From: Hyphomicrobium_A sp964405975
Lineage (GTDB): Bacteria > Pseudomonadota > Alphaproteobacteria > Rhizobiales > Hyphomicrobiaceae
NCBI GenBank assembly: GCA_964405975.1
Contig: CAYOPW010000009.1
Location: 1 to 53,721, forward strand
Direction: 5' to 3'
DNA: 53,721 nucleotides
The notes beneath the pieces were generated by a model, which made no database searches, was not told the DNA's origin, and was given only the letters and a program-made list of their open reading frames with translations. The translations under genes were made by a program, and so were the position numbers. Position 1 is the first letter of the stretch. The number at the start of each line of letters is the position of its first letter. Of the stretch, positions 1 to 8,474 are shown piece after piece.

Positions 1-547
1 CTGCGAATGCACTTCTGCGCATTGCGCTTCCTCCATTTTAAGGTTTTTGCCACGCTTGCAAGCGGTAGCGAAAGACCGCGCCTCACACCCAATACTTTTG
101 GGATGGGGTTTGCCCCTTCTTCCTCCCTGGCGATCGACTGGGTCTTCACATGAACGTGTGCGGACCCTTTAAGCCATATCGCTACCACAGCCCATGAAGC
201 ACTTTTTCCTTAGGCCCGCAAGATAATCCGGTAACGAGAATTCACGCGTCCGTGAATAGGACAAGAAGGCTGACCAAATTTGAGCATTGTATCGTCGGAG
301 TTTGTTGCGCTGCAGCGCAGAATTGTGCGGCGCACGACAAATCCTTGTTAATACCTCGAAATGTCGGCTTTGGATGCGCAATTGTCTTCGAAACAGGCCT
401 CATACGACCTCCTGAGGCTACTCAAACGGAGTGGAACGCATTACATCACACTCTATTGCGGAGAACCGCTCGTAACTCACGGCTCCTCTCATTTCCGTGA
501 GCACATTCGAGAGGTCGAGAATAGCTTTAATGGAAGGCCCCTCAGAC
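1..547. other. Non-coding or unassigned left edge
   Basis: I see no convincing gene in this stretch. The open frames are short, lack good ribosome-binding sites and resemble nothing I know. It presumably holds the promoter of the metallohydrolase gene that begins near 548. I could not identify a tRNA, a riboswitch or a terminator here. Confidence 0.4.
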
Positions 548-1516
548 ATGCCCGAGTGCTCGGCATCTGGATGCAATTCCCCGCCCGTTTCTCAAAGGGC
601 GCTAGCCATTTTGATCACCCTTCTCACCACCGGTTTGGGCACGCAGGCCTTGAGCGCGCCCTATGATATGCGCGAGATCGCGCCGGGCGTGTTCGTGCAC
701 GAAGGACGTTACGAGCTGTTTACACCCCGCAACTCTGGTGATGTCTCCAACAACGGTTTCATCATCGGCCGCGATGCTGTTGCGGTTATCGACACCAGCG
801 GCAGTCCAAGGGTGGGAGCTGAATTGCTCAAGGCAATTCGCGCTCAAACTGAATTGCCAATCAAGTATGTGATCAACACGCACATGCATCCCGATCATGT
901 TTTTGGCAACGCCGCGTTTGTAGATGAGAAGCCGACATTCGTCGGTCACCACAAACTGCCGCGCGCGCTAGCAGCGCGTGCTAACCGCTACCTTGAAGCC
1001 AACGAAGAGTTGCTGGGCAAAGAAGCATTCGAAGGCGTGCAGATCATCCCGCCAACGCTGTTAGTAAAGGACAAGCTTGAGCTCGATCTGGGTGATCGCG
1101 AATTGGTCCTTGATGCACACAAGACGGCACACACCGACAACGATTTGACTGTTTACGATAAACAGACCGGAACCCTTTTCCTTGGCGACCTTCTCTTTGC
1201 CAAGCACGTTCCCGCGCTCGATGGTTCCATTCGCGGCTGGCTTACTTTGCTCGATCAGTTAAGCCAGCGAAACGACGTCGCCCGGGTGGTCCCAGGCCAC
1301 GGCCCTGCCACTATGGATTGGCCCAGCGCGCTGGCCGCAGAACAACGTTATCTCGCCCGAATCGCAGACGACGTGCGGACCTTCATCAAGCAAGGCCGCA
1401 CCCTGGCGCAAGCGGCCAAGGAAGCAGGCACTTCGGAAAAGGATGCATGGCTCCTATTTGACGAGTATAATGCTCGCAATGTCTCGGCTGCGTTCGCCGA
1501 GCTGGAGTGGGAATGA
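548..1516 (+). CDS. Quinoprotein-associated MBL-fold zinc metallohydrolase
   Basis: This 322-residue secreted metallo-beta-lactamase-fold protein has a signal peptide ending near ALSA at about residue 37. The metal-binding motif HMHPDH is at residues 112-117, and further candidate ligands lie in the TAHTD segment, the GDLLF segment and GHG (His251). It resembles the SoxH-like metallohydrolases that accompany PQQ dehydrogenases ('quinoprotein relay system zinc metallohydrolase'). Its substrate is unknown. I chose ATG 548 because GGAAGG lies 10 bases upstream. An in-frame ATG at 530 and a GTG at 497 are alternatives with weaker sites. The SoxYZ-like carrier gene follows 38 bases after the stop, so the two are probably co-transcribed. 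The fold is certain; the role is inferred from family and neighbours. Confidence 0.85.
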   Translation: MPECSASGCNSPPVSQRALAILITLLTTGLGTQALSAPYDMREIAPGVFVHEGRYELFTPRNSGDVSNNGFIIGRDAVAVIDTSGSPRVGAELLKAIRAQTELPIKYVINTHMHPDHVFGNAAFVDEKPTFVGHHKLPRALAARANRYLEANEELLGKEAFEGVQIIPPTLLVKDKLELDLGDRELVLDAHKTAHTDNDLTVYDKQTGTLFLGDLLFAKHVPALDGSIRGWLTLLDQLSQRNDVARVVPGHGPATMDWPSALAAEQRYLARIADDVRTFIKQGRTLAQAAKEAGTSEKDAWLLFDEYNARNVSAAFAELEWE

Positions 1517-1554
1517 GGTTAACGACGCAACTCTACGCTGAGGAAAATGACCGC

Positions 1555-2379
1555 ATGCAATTGGCTATGAAGTCCGGAGGGTTTTTACTCACGCTAGCAA
1601 CAGCGCTCGCGTTGGCGGTCGCTTCGCTACCGGCTCAGGCAAACGACGATCCCTGGCCCGACATTCAACGCGACGTCTTTGATAGTCGTGACATCATCGA
1701 GGAGGACGGCGCCATTACGCTTGAGGCGCCCTATCGCGCCGAGGACGCTGCGATCGTCCCGTTGACCATGCGTATGCCCGCCCGTATCGCGGGCGACGTC
1801 AAGAGCCTGACGCTCGTCATTGACAAGAACCCCGCGCCCGTCGCCGCAACTTTCGAATTCGGCGACGCAGCCGGCAGCGGAGAGCGTGCGATCTCAACGC
1901 GTGTGCGCATCGACATGTACTCGAACGTGCGCGCCGTGATTGAGACCAACGATGGCAAGTTGCACATGGCGACGAAGTTCGTGAAGGCTTCCGGCGGTTG
2001 TTCAGCACCGGCCTCCAAGGACGCGGAAGAAGCGCTAGCAAGCCTCGGTAAGATGCGCATCAAACGCTTCAATCCTCCAGTGTTAGTCGAAGCGTCGCCC
2101 GACACGCGCGAAGCTCAAGTGATGATTCGCCACCCCAACTTTTCAGGCATGCAGATGGATCAACTGACGCGCGAGTATACGCCGGCGAAGTTTGTCCGGG
2201 AACTTGAGGTCAAGCGCGGTGGCGCGCTCGTGTTTCGCATGGAAGGCGGCATCTCGATTTCGGAAAATCCCAACTTCCGCTTCACCTTCGGCGCTGCTAA
2301 TAATGAAACGCTGCACGTGACGGGCAAGGACACCGACGGCAACGTGTTTTCAGGGATGTCCGCTGGCAAGTCATCTTAA
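1555..2379 (+). CDS. Quinoprotein dehydrogenase-associated fused SoxY-SoxZ-like carrier
   Basis: A 274-residue periplasmic protein with a signal peptide ending at PAQA. The N-terminal half resembles SoxY and carries the motif GGC (Cys149) where SoxY has its substrate-carrying cysteine. The C-terminal half, from about residue 165, resembles SoxZ. In sulfur oxidisers the two are separate subunits that hold sulfur intermediates on that cysteine. The fused form is known beside PQQ-dependent alcohol dehydrogenases, where its cargo is not established. ATG 1555 is preferred over the GTG at 1507 because AGGAAA lies 8 bases upstream and the signal peptide then starts cleanly. A strong terminator follows. 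No other sox gene is present, so a role in thiosulfate oxidation is unlikely. Confidence 0.85.
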   Translation: MQLAMKSGGFLLTLATALALAVASLPAQANDDPWPDIQRDVFDSRDIIEEDGAITLEAPYRAEDAAIVPLTMRMPARIAGDVKSLTLVIDKNPAPVAATFEFGDAAGSGERAISTRVRIDMYSNVRAVIETNDGKLHMATKFVKASGGCSAPASKDAEEALASLGKMRIKRFNPPVLVEASPDTREAQVMIRHPNFSGMQMDQLTREYTPAKFVRELEVKRGGALVFRMEGGISISENPNFRFTFGAANNETLHVTGKDTDGNVFSGMSAGKSS

Positions 2380-2422
2380 GCCTTTGCCCCACCTAGCGGC
2401 AGCGCTACGGCGAAAAACAATT

Positions 2423-2450
2423 AGGGCGTCACTCTCGTGGCGCCCTTTTT
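2423..2450 (+). terminator. Rho-independent terminator after the SoxYZ-like gene
   Basis: A 10-bp stem (2423-2432 with 2437-2446, one G-T pair) closes a TCTC loop and is followed by a T run. The minus-strand side is also T-rich beyond the stem, so it may stop transcription from both converging operons. Confidence 0.8.
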
Positions 2451-2477
2451 CTAACGCGATACCTGCTTCTCTAGCGT

Positions 2478-2831
2478 TCAGAAACAGCGCAGCTCACCTT
2501 CGACCTGCGCACGCTTCAGATTTTTGACCTTCTCCACCAGTGGCAGATAATCGCGGAACATGGTGACATTCTCGCCGCCCTTCAGACGCATCGCCATGAT
2601 CACGTCCGCTTCCTCGTACTCCTTATATGGCAGGATCGCAGCAATCGCGTCGATTGAGCACGAACACTTCTCGAGCGCCTCACGCGTCTGACCATTGACC
2701 TGCATACAGGCAAATACGTAGTCAGCGCGCGCAAACGTTGGATAGTCGTTAGCGGGCAGTTCGACAGCTTCGGCCATCGAGCTCCCCAATCCGATAAGCG
2801 CCGCAACGACGATAGAAGCATGTGTCTTCAT
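2478..2831 (-). CDS. Small secreted four-cysteine protein, unrecognised
   Basis: A 117-residue protein with a signal peptide of about 22 residues ending near AEA. The mature part has four cysteines (in FACMQ, the CSC pair and the C-terminal RCF) and is otherwise acidic and helical in character. I do not recognise the family. Its start codon overlaps the stop of the 230-residue gene upstream (ATGA), so the two are translationally coupled. It is the last gene of the minus-strand run that starts with the MxaD-like gene. The cysteines suggest disulfides or metal binding in the periplasm, which would suit a cofactor or redox accessory of a quinoprotein dehydrogenase. That is inference from context. 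Confidence 0.75.
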   Translation of the reverse strand: MKTHASIVVAALIGLGSSMAEAVELPANDYPTFARADYVFACMQVNGQTREALEKCSCSIDAIAAILPYKEYEEADVIMAMRLKGGENVTMFRDYLPLVEKVKNLKRAQVEGELRCF

Positions 2832-3520
2832 TCGAGCCCCTCCACGCCAACGAGCGTCGTGCGCTCTTGAAGTGTAAGATTGTTGAATTTCTCGTTGTTG
2901 AATGTCGAGTGCATGTCGACGATCTCGCCTGGAACCTGCTTGCTGACAATCAAAACGAACTCCGAATTATCCCAACCTTCCATTTTGCTCGCATTCTCAT
3001 CGTCGAGGTAGGGCTTCACCGAGATGCGGTAGGCATCAATCAACTTGCCCTTGTATTGGACCTTGACCGAATCAACCTTCGCCTTGTCTTTCAGCGCCAT
3101 GCTGAATACGCGTTTTAGGTAGGCGCGTTGGCCACCGGCCAACTGGGAAAAGCTTTTCACGGCCTGATCTAAATAGAGGATGAAGACCGGATTGATGTAC
3201 ATCCCGCCGATCTTTTGCAGATCTCGCGCACGCTCGCCGGTGTAGATCTGCAGATTAACATCTTTTTCGCCTGTAGGCCTGGACCCGACAACCTCAAGTG
3301 TGATTTCGTCCGTGAAGGGCAATCCTAGAAGTTTCGGATCAGTAACGCTCCTGTTGAACTTATACTCAACCTTATCACCCTGCTTGACGTTCGAGAGATG
3401 CTTGCTCTCGAAGATCATTTTGACCGCAGTGGGTTCATCAGCGGTCGCCGCTGAGGCCGCACCGAGCCAGACTGCAAAGGGAAGCGCCAGCAGAGCGCAT
3501 ACACCGGTTAAAAACCGCAT
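2828..3520 (-). CDS. Secreted protein of unknown function, quinoprotein neighbourhood
   Basis: A 230-residue protein with a signal peptide ending near AASA. The mature part alternates short beta-like segments (for example VEYKFNRSV, EITLEVVG, VNLQIYTG) and includes a helical region, suggesting a soluble beta-rich periplasmic fold. I see no catalytic motif and no cysteine beyond the signal peptide. ATG 3520 is preferred over the upstream in-frame codon at 3556 because AAGGAAGG lies about 9 bases before it. The stop overlaps the start of the 117-residue four-cysteine gene. The beta-propeller gene ends 164 bases upstream, so this pair could have its own promoter or belong to the same transcript. 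Confidence 0.75.
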   Translation of the reverse strand: MRFLTGVCALLALPFAVWLGAASAATADEPTAVKMIFESKHLSNVKQGDKVEYKFNRSVTDPKLLGLPFTDEITLEVVGSRPTGEKDVNLQIYTGERARDLQKIGGMYINPVFILYLDQAVKSFSQLAGGQRAYLKRVFSMALKDKAKVDSVKVQYKGKLIDAYRISVKPYLDDENASKMEGWDNSEFVLIVSKQVPGEIVDMHSTFNNEKFNNLTLQERTTLVGVEGLE

Positions 3521-3684
3521 ACTCAAGTTTCCTTCCTTATCAAGCCTTTGATGCATCCGTTTTGTGCCTGTTCTAACCCTAGAGGCGCAGCCGCGTCCAC
3601 AGCCTGCACCTTAAAGATTGGTCACATATACTAACGCGGCCTTGCAAGCCAAGACGCCGGAAATCGCTTTGCAAACAAGCGCCG

Positions 3685-4656
3685 CTAACGCAGAAAGAGA
3701 CCAAAAGCCCTGGGGCCATCGCCAACCTCCACCTCCCCGGCAGTCGCCAATTTGGCGGCATCAATGCGCATGAGAATGTTGTCGAACCAACAGGCAACAT
3801 AGACAAATGAGCGCGCCGGATCTGCCGCAATGCCCTCGGGATAATCCCCCACCGAAAGCGTCTTCACGACTTGCAGAGTGCCGGTATCGATGACGCTCAC
3901 TGTATTGGCGTACTGGTTGGTCACGAAGGCATACCGCCCGCTTAACGCGACGGCATAGGGTCTCCGCCCCACCGCTACCGTCGCGATCACCTTCCGGCTG
4001 GCGATATCAAACACGCTGACGTCATTGCTACCGACGTTTGCTGTATAGGCTCGATGGCCGTCTGCGCTGATGGTGACACCAAAGGGCCGTTCACCAACCG
4101 GCACGCGGCCAACGCGCTTGTTCAGCTTTGCGTCTATCAGAGAAACTTCATTGCTATCGCGATCCGCGGACAGGAGTAGCGCCCCATCAGGAGTGACCGC
4201 CAACCCCGAGGGAGACTCTCCCACCGCAACCTCAGCGGTCACGAGGCCAGCTTGCGGATCAACGACGGAGATCTTGTGGGCATACCAGTCAGCCACGTAG
4301 ACCAAGCCGGTTGACGGATGGGCTGCGACGCCGAGCGGACCGCCGCTCATTGAGATGCGCTTTGCTATGCGCCGCGAAACGGCGTCGACAATAACAAGCT
4401 CATTGCCTTCCGGAGCGGTGACGAAGGCGCGCTTGCCATCACTGGAAAGCGCAATGCCTGCAGGACTTCCCCCGATCTCGATCTCATCGACCACCTTGAA
4501 GGTGGCAAGATCGACGATCGAAAGTGATTGGCCCGACTGATTGGTGATAAACGCTTCGCGGGGCGCAGGAAGGTCACCGGCGCTCGTTGCGCCTGCCGCA
4601 AAAACGATAGCAGCAAGCGCCGCATAGCGGCCCCTTAATTGGCCGCGCGCGGGCAT
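3685..4656 (-). CDS. Secreted YVTN-type beta-propeller protein
   Basis: A 323-residue periplasmic protein with a signal peptide ending near ATSA. The rest is a run of about seven 40-residue blades with the pattern (V/I)xDxxxxxVxxxIxVGxxPxGxAxxPDG followed by a V-N or V-A strand, typical of YVTN/NHL-like propellers. It resembles the beta-propeller proteins associated with PQQ-dependent catabolism. These have no proven enzymatic activity and probably act as binding or scaffold proteins. ATG 4656 lies 7 bases after the stop of the MxaD-like gene, with GGTGG upstream, so the two are co-transcribed. An upstream in-frame start at 4719 would overlap the previous gene by 56 bases and leave an awkward leader. 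Confidence 0.8.
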   Translation of the reverse strand: MPARGQLRGRYAALAAIVFAAGATSAGDLPAPREAFITNQSGQSLSIVDLATFKVVDEIEIGGSPAGIALSSDGKRAFVTAPEGNELVIVDAVSRRIAKRISMSGGPLGVAAHPSTGLVYVADWYAHKISVVDPQAGLVTAEVAVGESPSGLAVTPDGALLLSADRDSNEVSLIDAKLNKRVGRVPVGERPFGVTISADGHRAYTANVGSNDVSVFDIASRKVIATVAVGRRPYAVALSGRYAFVTNQYANTVSVIDTGTLQVVKTLSVGDYPEGIAADPARSFVYVACWFDNILMRIDAAKLATAGEVEVGDGPRAFGLFLR

Positions 4657-4663
4657 CTGCGCG

Positions 4664-5194
4664 TTAGCCACCAGCCTCAATCTTTTCCTTGAGCGCATCG
4701 AGTCCGCCACGATAAACACCCGTCACTGCCTTTTTAGCGGCCTCGTCGCTGAGTTCAGGCGGTGGATTGTTATTCATGAAACCGCGATAGAAGGCGCCCT
4801 TCCACTCGACCGTCGACTTGCCGCCCTCGCCCTTGACGCTCAGCATCGAGGAGTAGTTCTTGACCGGCAGCACCTTCACGTCGACATCGGTAATCTCGTA
4901 TTTGTAGCGCTTGTTCTCAACGTCGTACTTAATCAGCTTCTCTGCGATTGTTCCGCCCGACTGCAAGGTAAGTACGCGCGTTGCATCGACCTCATTTGCT
5001 CCGTTGCCTTCCAATTTGGCGACGGCGGGATGCCAGCTCATGTCCTGAAAGTTGCCGACGACCTCCCAAACCTTCTCGGGCGACGCGTTGATTTCGACGG
5101 TCTCGGTTACCTTTTGCCGCGTCGGTCCGTGCGCGATGGCCGCAACCGGCAGTAGGATCGCAAGCGCGAATGCGAGTGCAAAGGCTCTCACCAT
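4664..5194 (-). CDS. MxaD-like SRPBCC-family periplasmic protein
   Basis: A 176-residue protein with a signal peptide ending near AIAH, followed by a START/SRPBCC fold: the opening strand VTETVEINASPEKVWEVVG, the FQDMSWHPAV segment and a C-terminal helix LDALKEKIEAG. This pattern matches MxaD, which in methylotrophs assists the contact between methanol dehydrogenase and its cytochrome cL. That function is known for the family and inferred here. ATG 5194 has GGGAGGG upstream and replaces a longer frame starting at 5377 that lacks a signal peptide at its start. It is the first gene of a minus-strand run and is divergent from fhcB, 183 bases away. Confidence 0.8.
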   Translation of the reverse strand: MVRAFALAFALAILLPVAAIAHGPTRQKVTETVEINASPEKVWEVVGNFQDMSWHPAVAKLEGNGANEVDATRVLTLQSGGTIAEKLIKYDVENKRYKYEITDVDVKVLPVKNYSSMLSVKGEGGKSTVEWKGAFYRGFMNNNPPPELSDEAAKKAVTGVYRGGLDALKEKIEAGG

Positions 5195-5236
5195 GGATTT
5201 CCCTCCCAACGTTGGGTCATTATTTCCCTCGATTGA

Positions 5237-5252
5237 GCCGACCATAGTCGGC
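5237..5252. promoter_or_regulatory. Inverted repeat between the MxaD-like gene and fhcB
   Basis: GCCGAC and GTCGGC face each other across a CATA spacer in the 183-base divergent region. This could be an operator for either side. No regulator gene is adjacent. Confidence 0.35.
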
Positions 5253-5295
5253 CAGGCAAACCTTCGCAATTGTCGCAGCCTTGGCAAAGCGCCGC

Positions 5296-5319
5296 ATTCC
5301 AGATGGTATTCCAGATGGT
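5296..5319. repeat. 12-bp perfect tandem repeat upstream of fhcB
   Basis: ATTCCAGATGGT occurs twice back to back (5296-5307 and 5308-5319), 58 bases before the fhcB start. Such a direct repeat with about one helical turn per copy could be an activator site for the fhc operon. It is outside any supported gene. Confidence 0.5.
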
Positions 5320-5377
5320 GTTGTTCTGGGCAACCGTCCGTGCTTTGTTGCGGCCCGCGCGAAGGAGACCGCATCAT

Positions 5378-6793
5378 ATGACCGCACGAGGCGAGGGCGC
5401 CGGGCTGGGCGAGCGCCCCACATCTGAGCTATACGAAAACGTCACCTGTCCGTTTTGCGGGATTTTGTGCGACGATCTTGAGATCAACCGCACAGGCAAC
5501 ACGTTGAAGGTCCTCAAGCACGGCTGCGGCCGGGCACATGGCGGCTTTGAGCGCACTCTTCCGGAAGCCGCACCCATGGTTAAGGGAAAAGCGGTTGAAC
5601 TGCCTCAGGCCATCAAGGCCGCTGCGGCATTGATTAAGAAAGCTCAGCTTCCTCTTTATGGCGGAGTCGCCACGGACGTGGATGGTGTTCGTGCGGCCCT
5701 ATCGGTCGCCGACCGCTCAGGCGGCGTCATTGATCACGTCTTAAGCGAGGGGCAGTTTCGAAATCTCAACGTCTTGCAGTCCAGCGGTTGGATCATGTCC
5801 ACGCTAACGGAGGCACGCAATAGAGCGGACCTCTTCGTCATTGTGGGCACGGACGTGCACAAGTTGCATGGCCGCTTCTTCGAGCGCGTCGTTTGTCCGC
5901 CGGAAACCATGTTTGAGGACATGCCCTCAAAGCGCACTGTGGTCTTCATAGGGCAAGGGCTCGATACCTCCGCTGCGGCGGGTCCGCGTATCGACGAGGT
6001 CATCACGCTCCCCTGCAGGCTGGACAAGGTCGGAGAGGTCTTGGCGGCACTCCGCGCGCGGTTGCGCGGCACTGACCTTAGAGGTCTTGAGACAGACAGC
6101 GAAGCAGTAAGCGAAGAAACCGAATCCAAGCGGCCCGGGTTCTTTTCGTCATTGCTGCCCCAGCAGCGCGCCAACAAGACACCAGCATCGCCACGCACTC
6201 AAACGATCGATGGCGTTTCGCTTGACGACATCGATGCGCTTGCCGAACGCTGCAAAACTGCTCGCTATGGTGTGATGATTTGGGCTCCGCCCGGCTTGAA
6301 CTTCCCGAACGCCGACCTAACGGTTCATCTTATCTCCGATGTCGTAAAAGAGCTGAATATCTCGACGCGTTTTGCCGGTTTGTCGCTCGGCGGCAATGAC
6401 GGTGTAGTAAGCGGCGCTGCAGTCGGCGCTTGGCAAACGGGCTACCCTCTGCGCCTAAGTTACGCTAACGGCAAGCCCGAGTATGACGCTTACCGGTATT
6501 CGATCAGCCGGATGCTCGCGGAAAAAGAGGGCGACCTGCTGGTTTGGATTGCAACGTTTTCGCCTGACATGGCTCCTCCCGAAACCAATCTGCCAACGAT
6601 TGTCTTGGGGACCCCGGGCATCAAGTTGAAGACATCACCCGACGTATTCATTCCCGTCGGCACGCCTGGTGTGGATCACGCCGGGGTCTTGGTTCGTTGC
6701 GACAACGTCGTCGCTCTCCCACTCAAGAATTTGAACCGGGCGCCACTGCCTCGAGCGGCAGACGTGCTCGCCGCCTTGGAAGCAGCCCTATAA
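5378..6793 (+). CDS. fhcB: Formyltransferase/hydrolase complex subunit B (FwdB-like)
   Basis: A 471-residue homologue of formylmethanofuran dehydrogenase subunit B. The N-terminus keeps the signature TCPFCGILCDD, with cysteines 24, 27 and 31, and then a KHGCGRAHGGF segment. In archaea the subunit carries the tungsto- or molybdopterin and oxidises formate. In methylotroph Fhc complexes the redox activity is lost and the subunit is mainly structural. Residues about 238-275 form a polar, low-complexity insert (SEAVSEETESKRP and following) that breaks the fold. ATG 5378 has GAAGGAGA 9 bases upstream; the longer frame from 5270 has no site. First gene of fhcBADC. The complex releases formate from formyl-H4MPT. 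Confidence 0.92.
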   Translation: MTARGEGAGLGERPTSELYENVTCPFCGILCDDLEINRTGNTLKVLKHGCGRAHGGFERTLPEAAPMVKGKAVELPQAIKAAAALIKKAQLPLYGGVATDVDGVRAALSVADRSGGVIDHVLSEGQFRNLNVLQSSGWIMSTLTEARNRADLFVIVGTDVHKLHGRFFERVVCPPETMFEDMPSKRTVVFIGQGLDTSAAAGPRIDEVITLPCRLDKVGEVLAALRARLRGTDLRGLETDSEAVSEETESKRPGFFSSLLPQQRANKTPASPRTQTIDGVSLDDIDALAERCKTARYGVMIWAPPGLNFPNADLTVHLISDVVKELNISTRFAGLSLGGNDGVVSGAAVGAWQTGYPLRLSYANGKPEYDAYRYSISRMLAEKEGDLLVWIATFSPDMAPPETNLPTIVLGTPGIKLKTSPDVFIPVGTPGVDHAGVLVRCDNVVALPLKNLNRAPLPRAADVLAALEAAL

Positions 6794-6809
6794 ACGTGAG
6801 CACGATGCG

Positions 6810-8474
6810 ATGCTGATCAAGCTTTCCGGCGGAAAGGTCTATGACCCGGCTAACAACGTGAACGGCGAGGTGCGCGACGTTTACGTCAGCGGCGGCAAAA
6901 TCGTCTCGGCCAATGCCGGCGCCCGCGTTGACAAGGAATACGATCTCAAGGGCCGCATCGTGATGGCGGGCGCCATCGATCCCCATACGCATATAGGGGG
7001 CGGCAAGGTCACGATTGCCCGCACTCTTATGCCCGAGGATCATCAGATAGATGAGGTCGCGCACACGGAATTGACCCGCGCCGGCACGGGACATGCGCTG
7101 CCGTCAACAATGATCACAGGGTATCGCTACGCGGAAATGGGATACACTGCCGGCTTTGAGCCAGCGGTTCTCCCCGCCAACGCCCGCCAGGCCCACATGG
7201 AACTCGGCGACACGCCCATGATCGACAAGGGCGGCTTTGTCATGTTGGGCAGCGACGATTTCATTCTGCGCTTGATATCGCAGAAGAAAGAATTCGAGCT
7301 CATCAAGGACTACATCGCTTGGACCATGCGTGCCGCCCAGGCGATTGCCGTCAAGATCGTGAATCCAGGCGGCATCAGCGCATTTAAGTTCAATCAGCGC
7401 AAACTGGATCTCGACGAGCACCACCCCTATTACGACCTTACTCCGCGCGATATCGTCGTCACGCTCGCTCGTGGCCTCATGGAGCTGGGCGTCACACACC
7501 CTGTGCACGTGCACGGCTGCAACCTTGGCATTCCCGGCAACGTGGAATCGACGCTCGCCACCATTCGCGCTGCCGATGGCCTGCCTATGCACCTCACCCA
7601 TATCCAGTTCCATAGCTATGGCATCGAGGGTGATCGTCATTTCTCCTCGGGCGCAGCGCGCATCGCCGAGCTTGTCAATAAGAACCCCAACGTGTCGATC
7701 GACGTCGGACAGGTTCTATTCGGTCAGACCTGCACTGCTTCGGGCGACAGCATGCGCCTTTACGGTGGAGCCAAAAACGCCGACCCGAAGCGGTGGGTCG
7801 TCATGGACATCGAATGTGACGCCGGCTGCGGCGTGGTCCCCTTCCGCTATCGCGACAAAAGCTTTGTGCACTCGTTACAGTGGGCGATTGGCCTGGAGAC
7901 GTTTTTGTTGTGTGAAGATCCCTGGCGAATCTTCCTCACTACGGACCATCCCAACGGCGCACCATTCTTCTGCTATCCACACCTCATCAAATTGCTGATG
8001 GACCGCGGCTTCCGCCAAGACATGATGCAGAACGTGAACCCCGACGCGCTGAAATACAGCTCGCTGCCAACATTGGAACGCGAGTACTCACTGTATGAAA
8101 TCGCGATCCTGACACGCGCGGGCCCCGCGCGCAGCCTCGGCCTAAAAGACCGCGGGCATTTGGGGCCCGGCGCGAGTGCCGATATTACCGTTTACTTTGA
8201 CAAGGCCGACAGGGAAGCGATGTTCACCACCCCAGAACTCGTCTTCAAGAACGGCGAGCTCATTGTTCGCGATGGCAAGGTCATCAAAGTTGTCCAGGGC
8301 GCAACGCATGTGGCACGCCCCGAATACGACAAGGCCATCGAGAAGCCATTGAAGGACTATTTCGATCGTTACCACACCGTGCGCATGGAGAACTTTAGGC
8401 TGAGTGACGACGAGATCATTGAGGGCGGACGCGGTGAGATCATCGTGCAACCGACCAAGGCTAGGACACAATGA
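6810..8474 (+). CDS. fhcA: Formyltransferase/hydrolase complex subunit A
   Basis: A 554-residue amidohydrolase-superfamily protein. The metal-binding HxH motif is at His59 and His61 (IDPHTHIGGG), with further histidines in THPVHVHGCNLG and LTHIQFHSYG and an aspartate region near TTDHPNG. This subunit hydrolyses the formylated carrier (formyl-methanofuran-type cofactor) to formate in the cytoplasm. It starts 16 bases after fhcB and its stop overlaps the fhcD start (ATGA). The length is normal for the family, and no active-site loss is visible. The cofactor in methylotrophs is methylofuran with a polyglutamate arm, which is family knowledge and not seen here. Confidence 0.95.
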   Translation: MLIKLSGGKVYDPANNVNGEVRDVYVSGGKIVSANAGARVDKEYDLKGRIVMAGAIDPHTHIGGGKVTIARTLMPEDHQIDEVAHTELTRAGTGHALPSTMITGYRYAEMGYTAGFEPAVLPANARQAHMELGDTPMIDKGGFVMLGSDDFILRLISQKKEFELIKDYIAWTMRAAQAIAVKIVNPGGISAFKFNQRKLDLDEHHPYYDLTPRDIVVTLARGLMELGVTHPVHVHGCNLGIPGNVESTLATIRAADGLPMHLTHIQFHSYGIEGDRHFSSGAARIAELVNKNPNVSIDVGQVLFGQTCTASGDSMRLYGGAKNADPKRWVVMDIECDAGCGVVPFRYRDKSFVHSLQWAIGLETFLLCEDPWRIFLTTDHPNGAPFFCYPHLIKLLMDRGFRQDMMQNVNPDALKYSSLPTLEREYSLYEIAILTRAGPARSLGLKDRGHLGPGASADITVYFDKADREAMFTTPELVFKNGELIVRDGKVIKVVQGATHVARPEYDKAIEKPLKDYFDRYHTVRMENFRLSDDEIIEGGRGEIIVQPTKARTQ

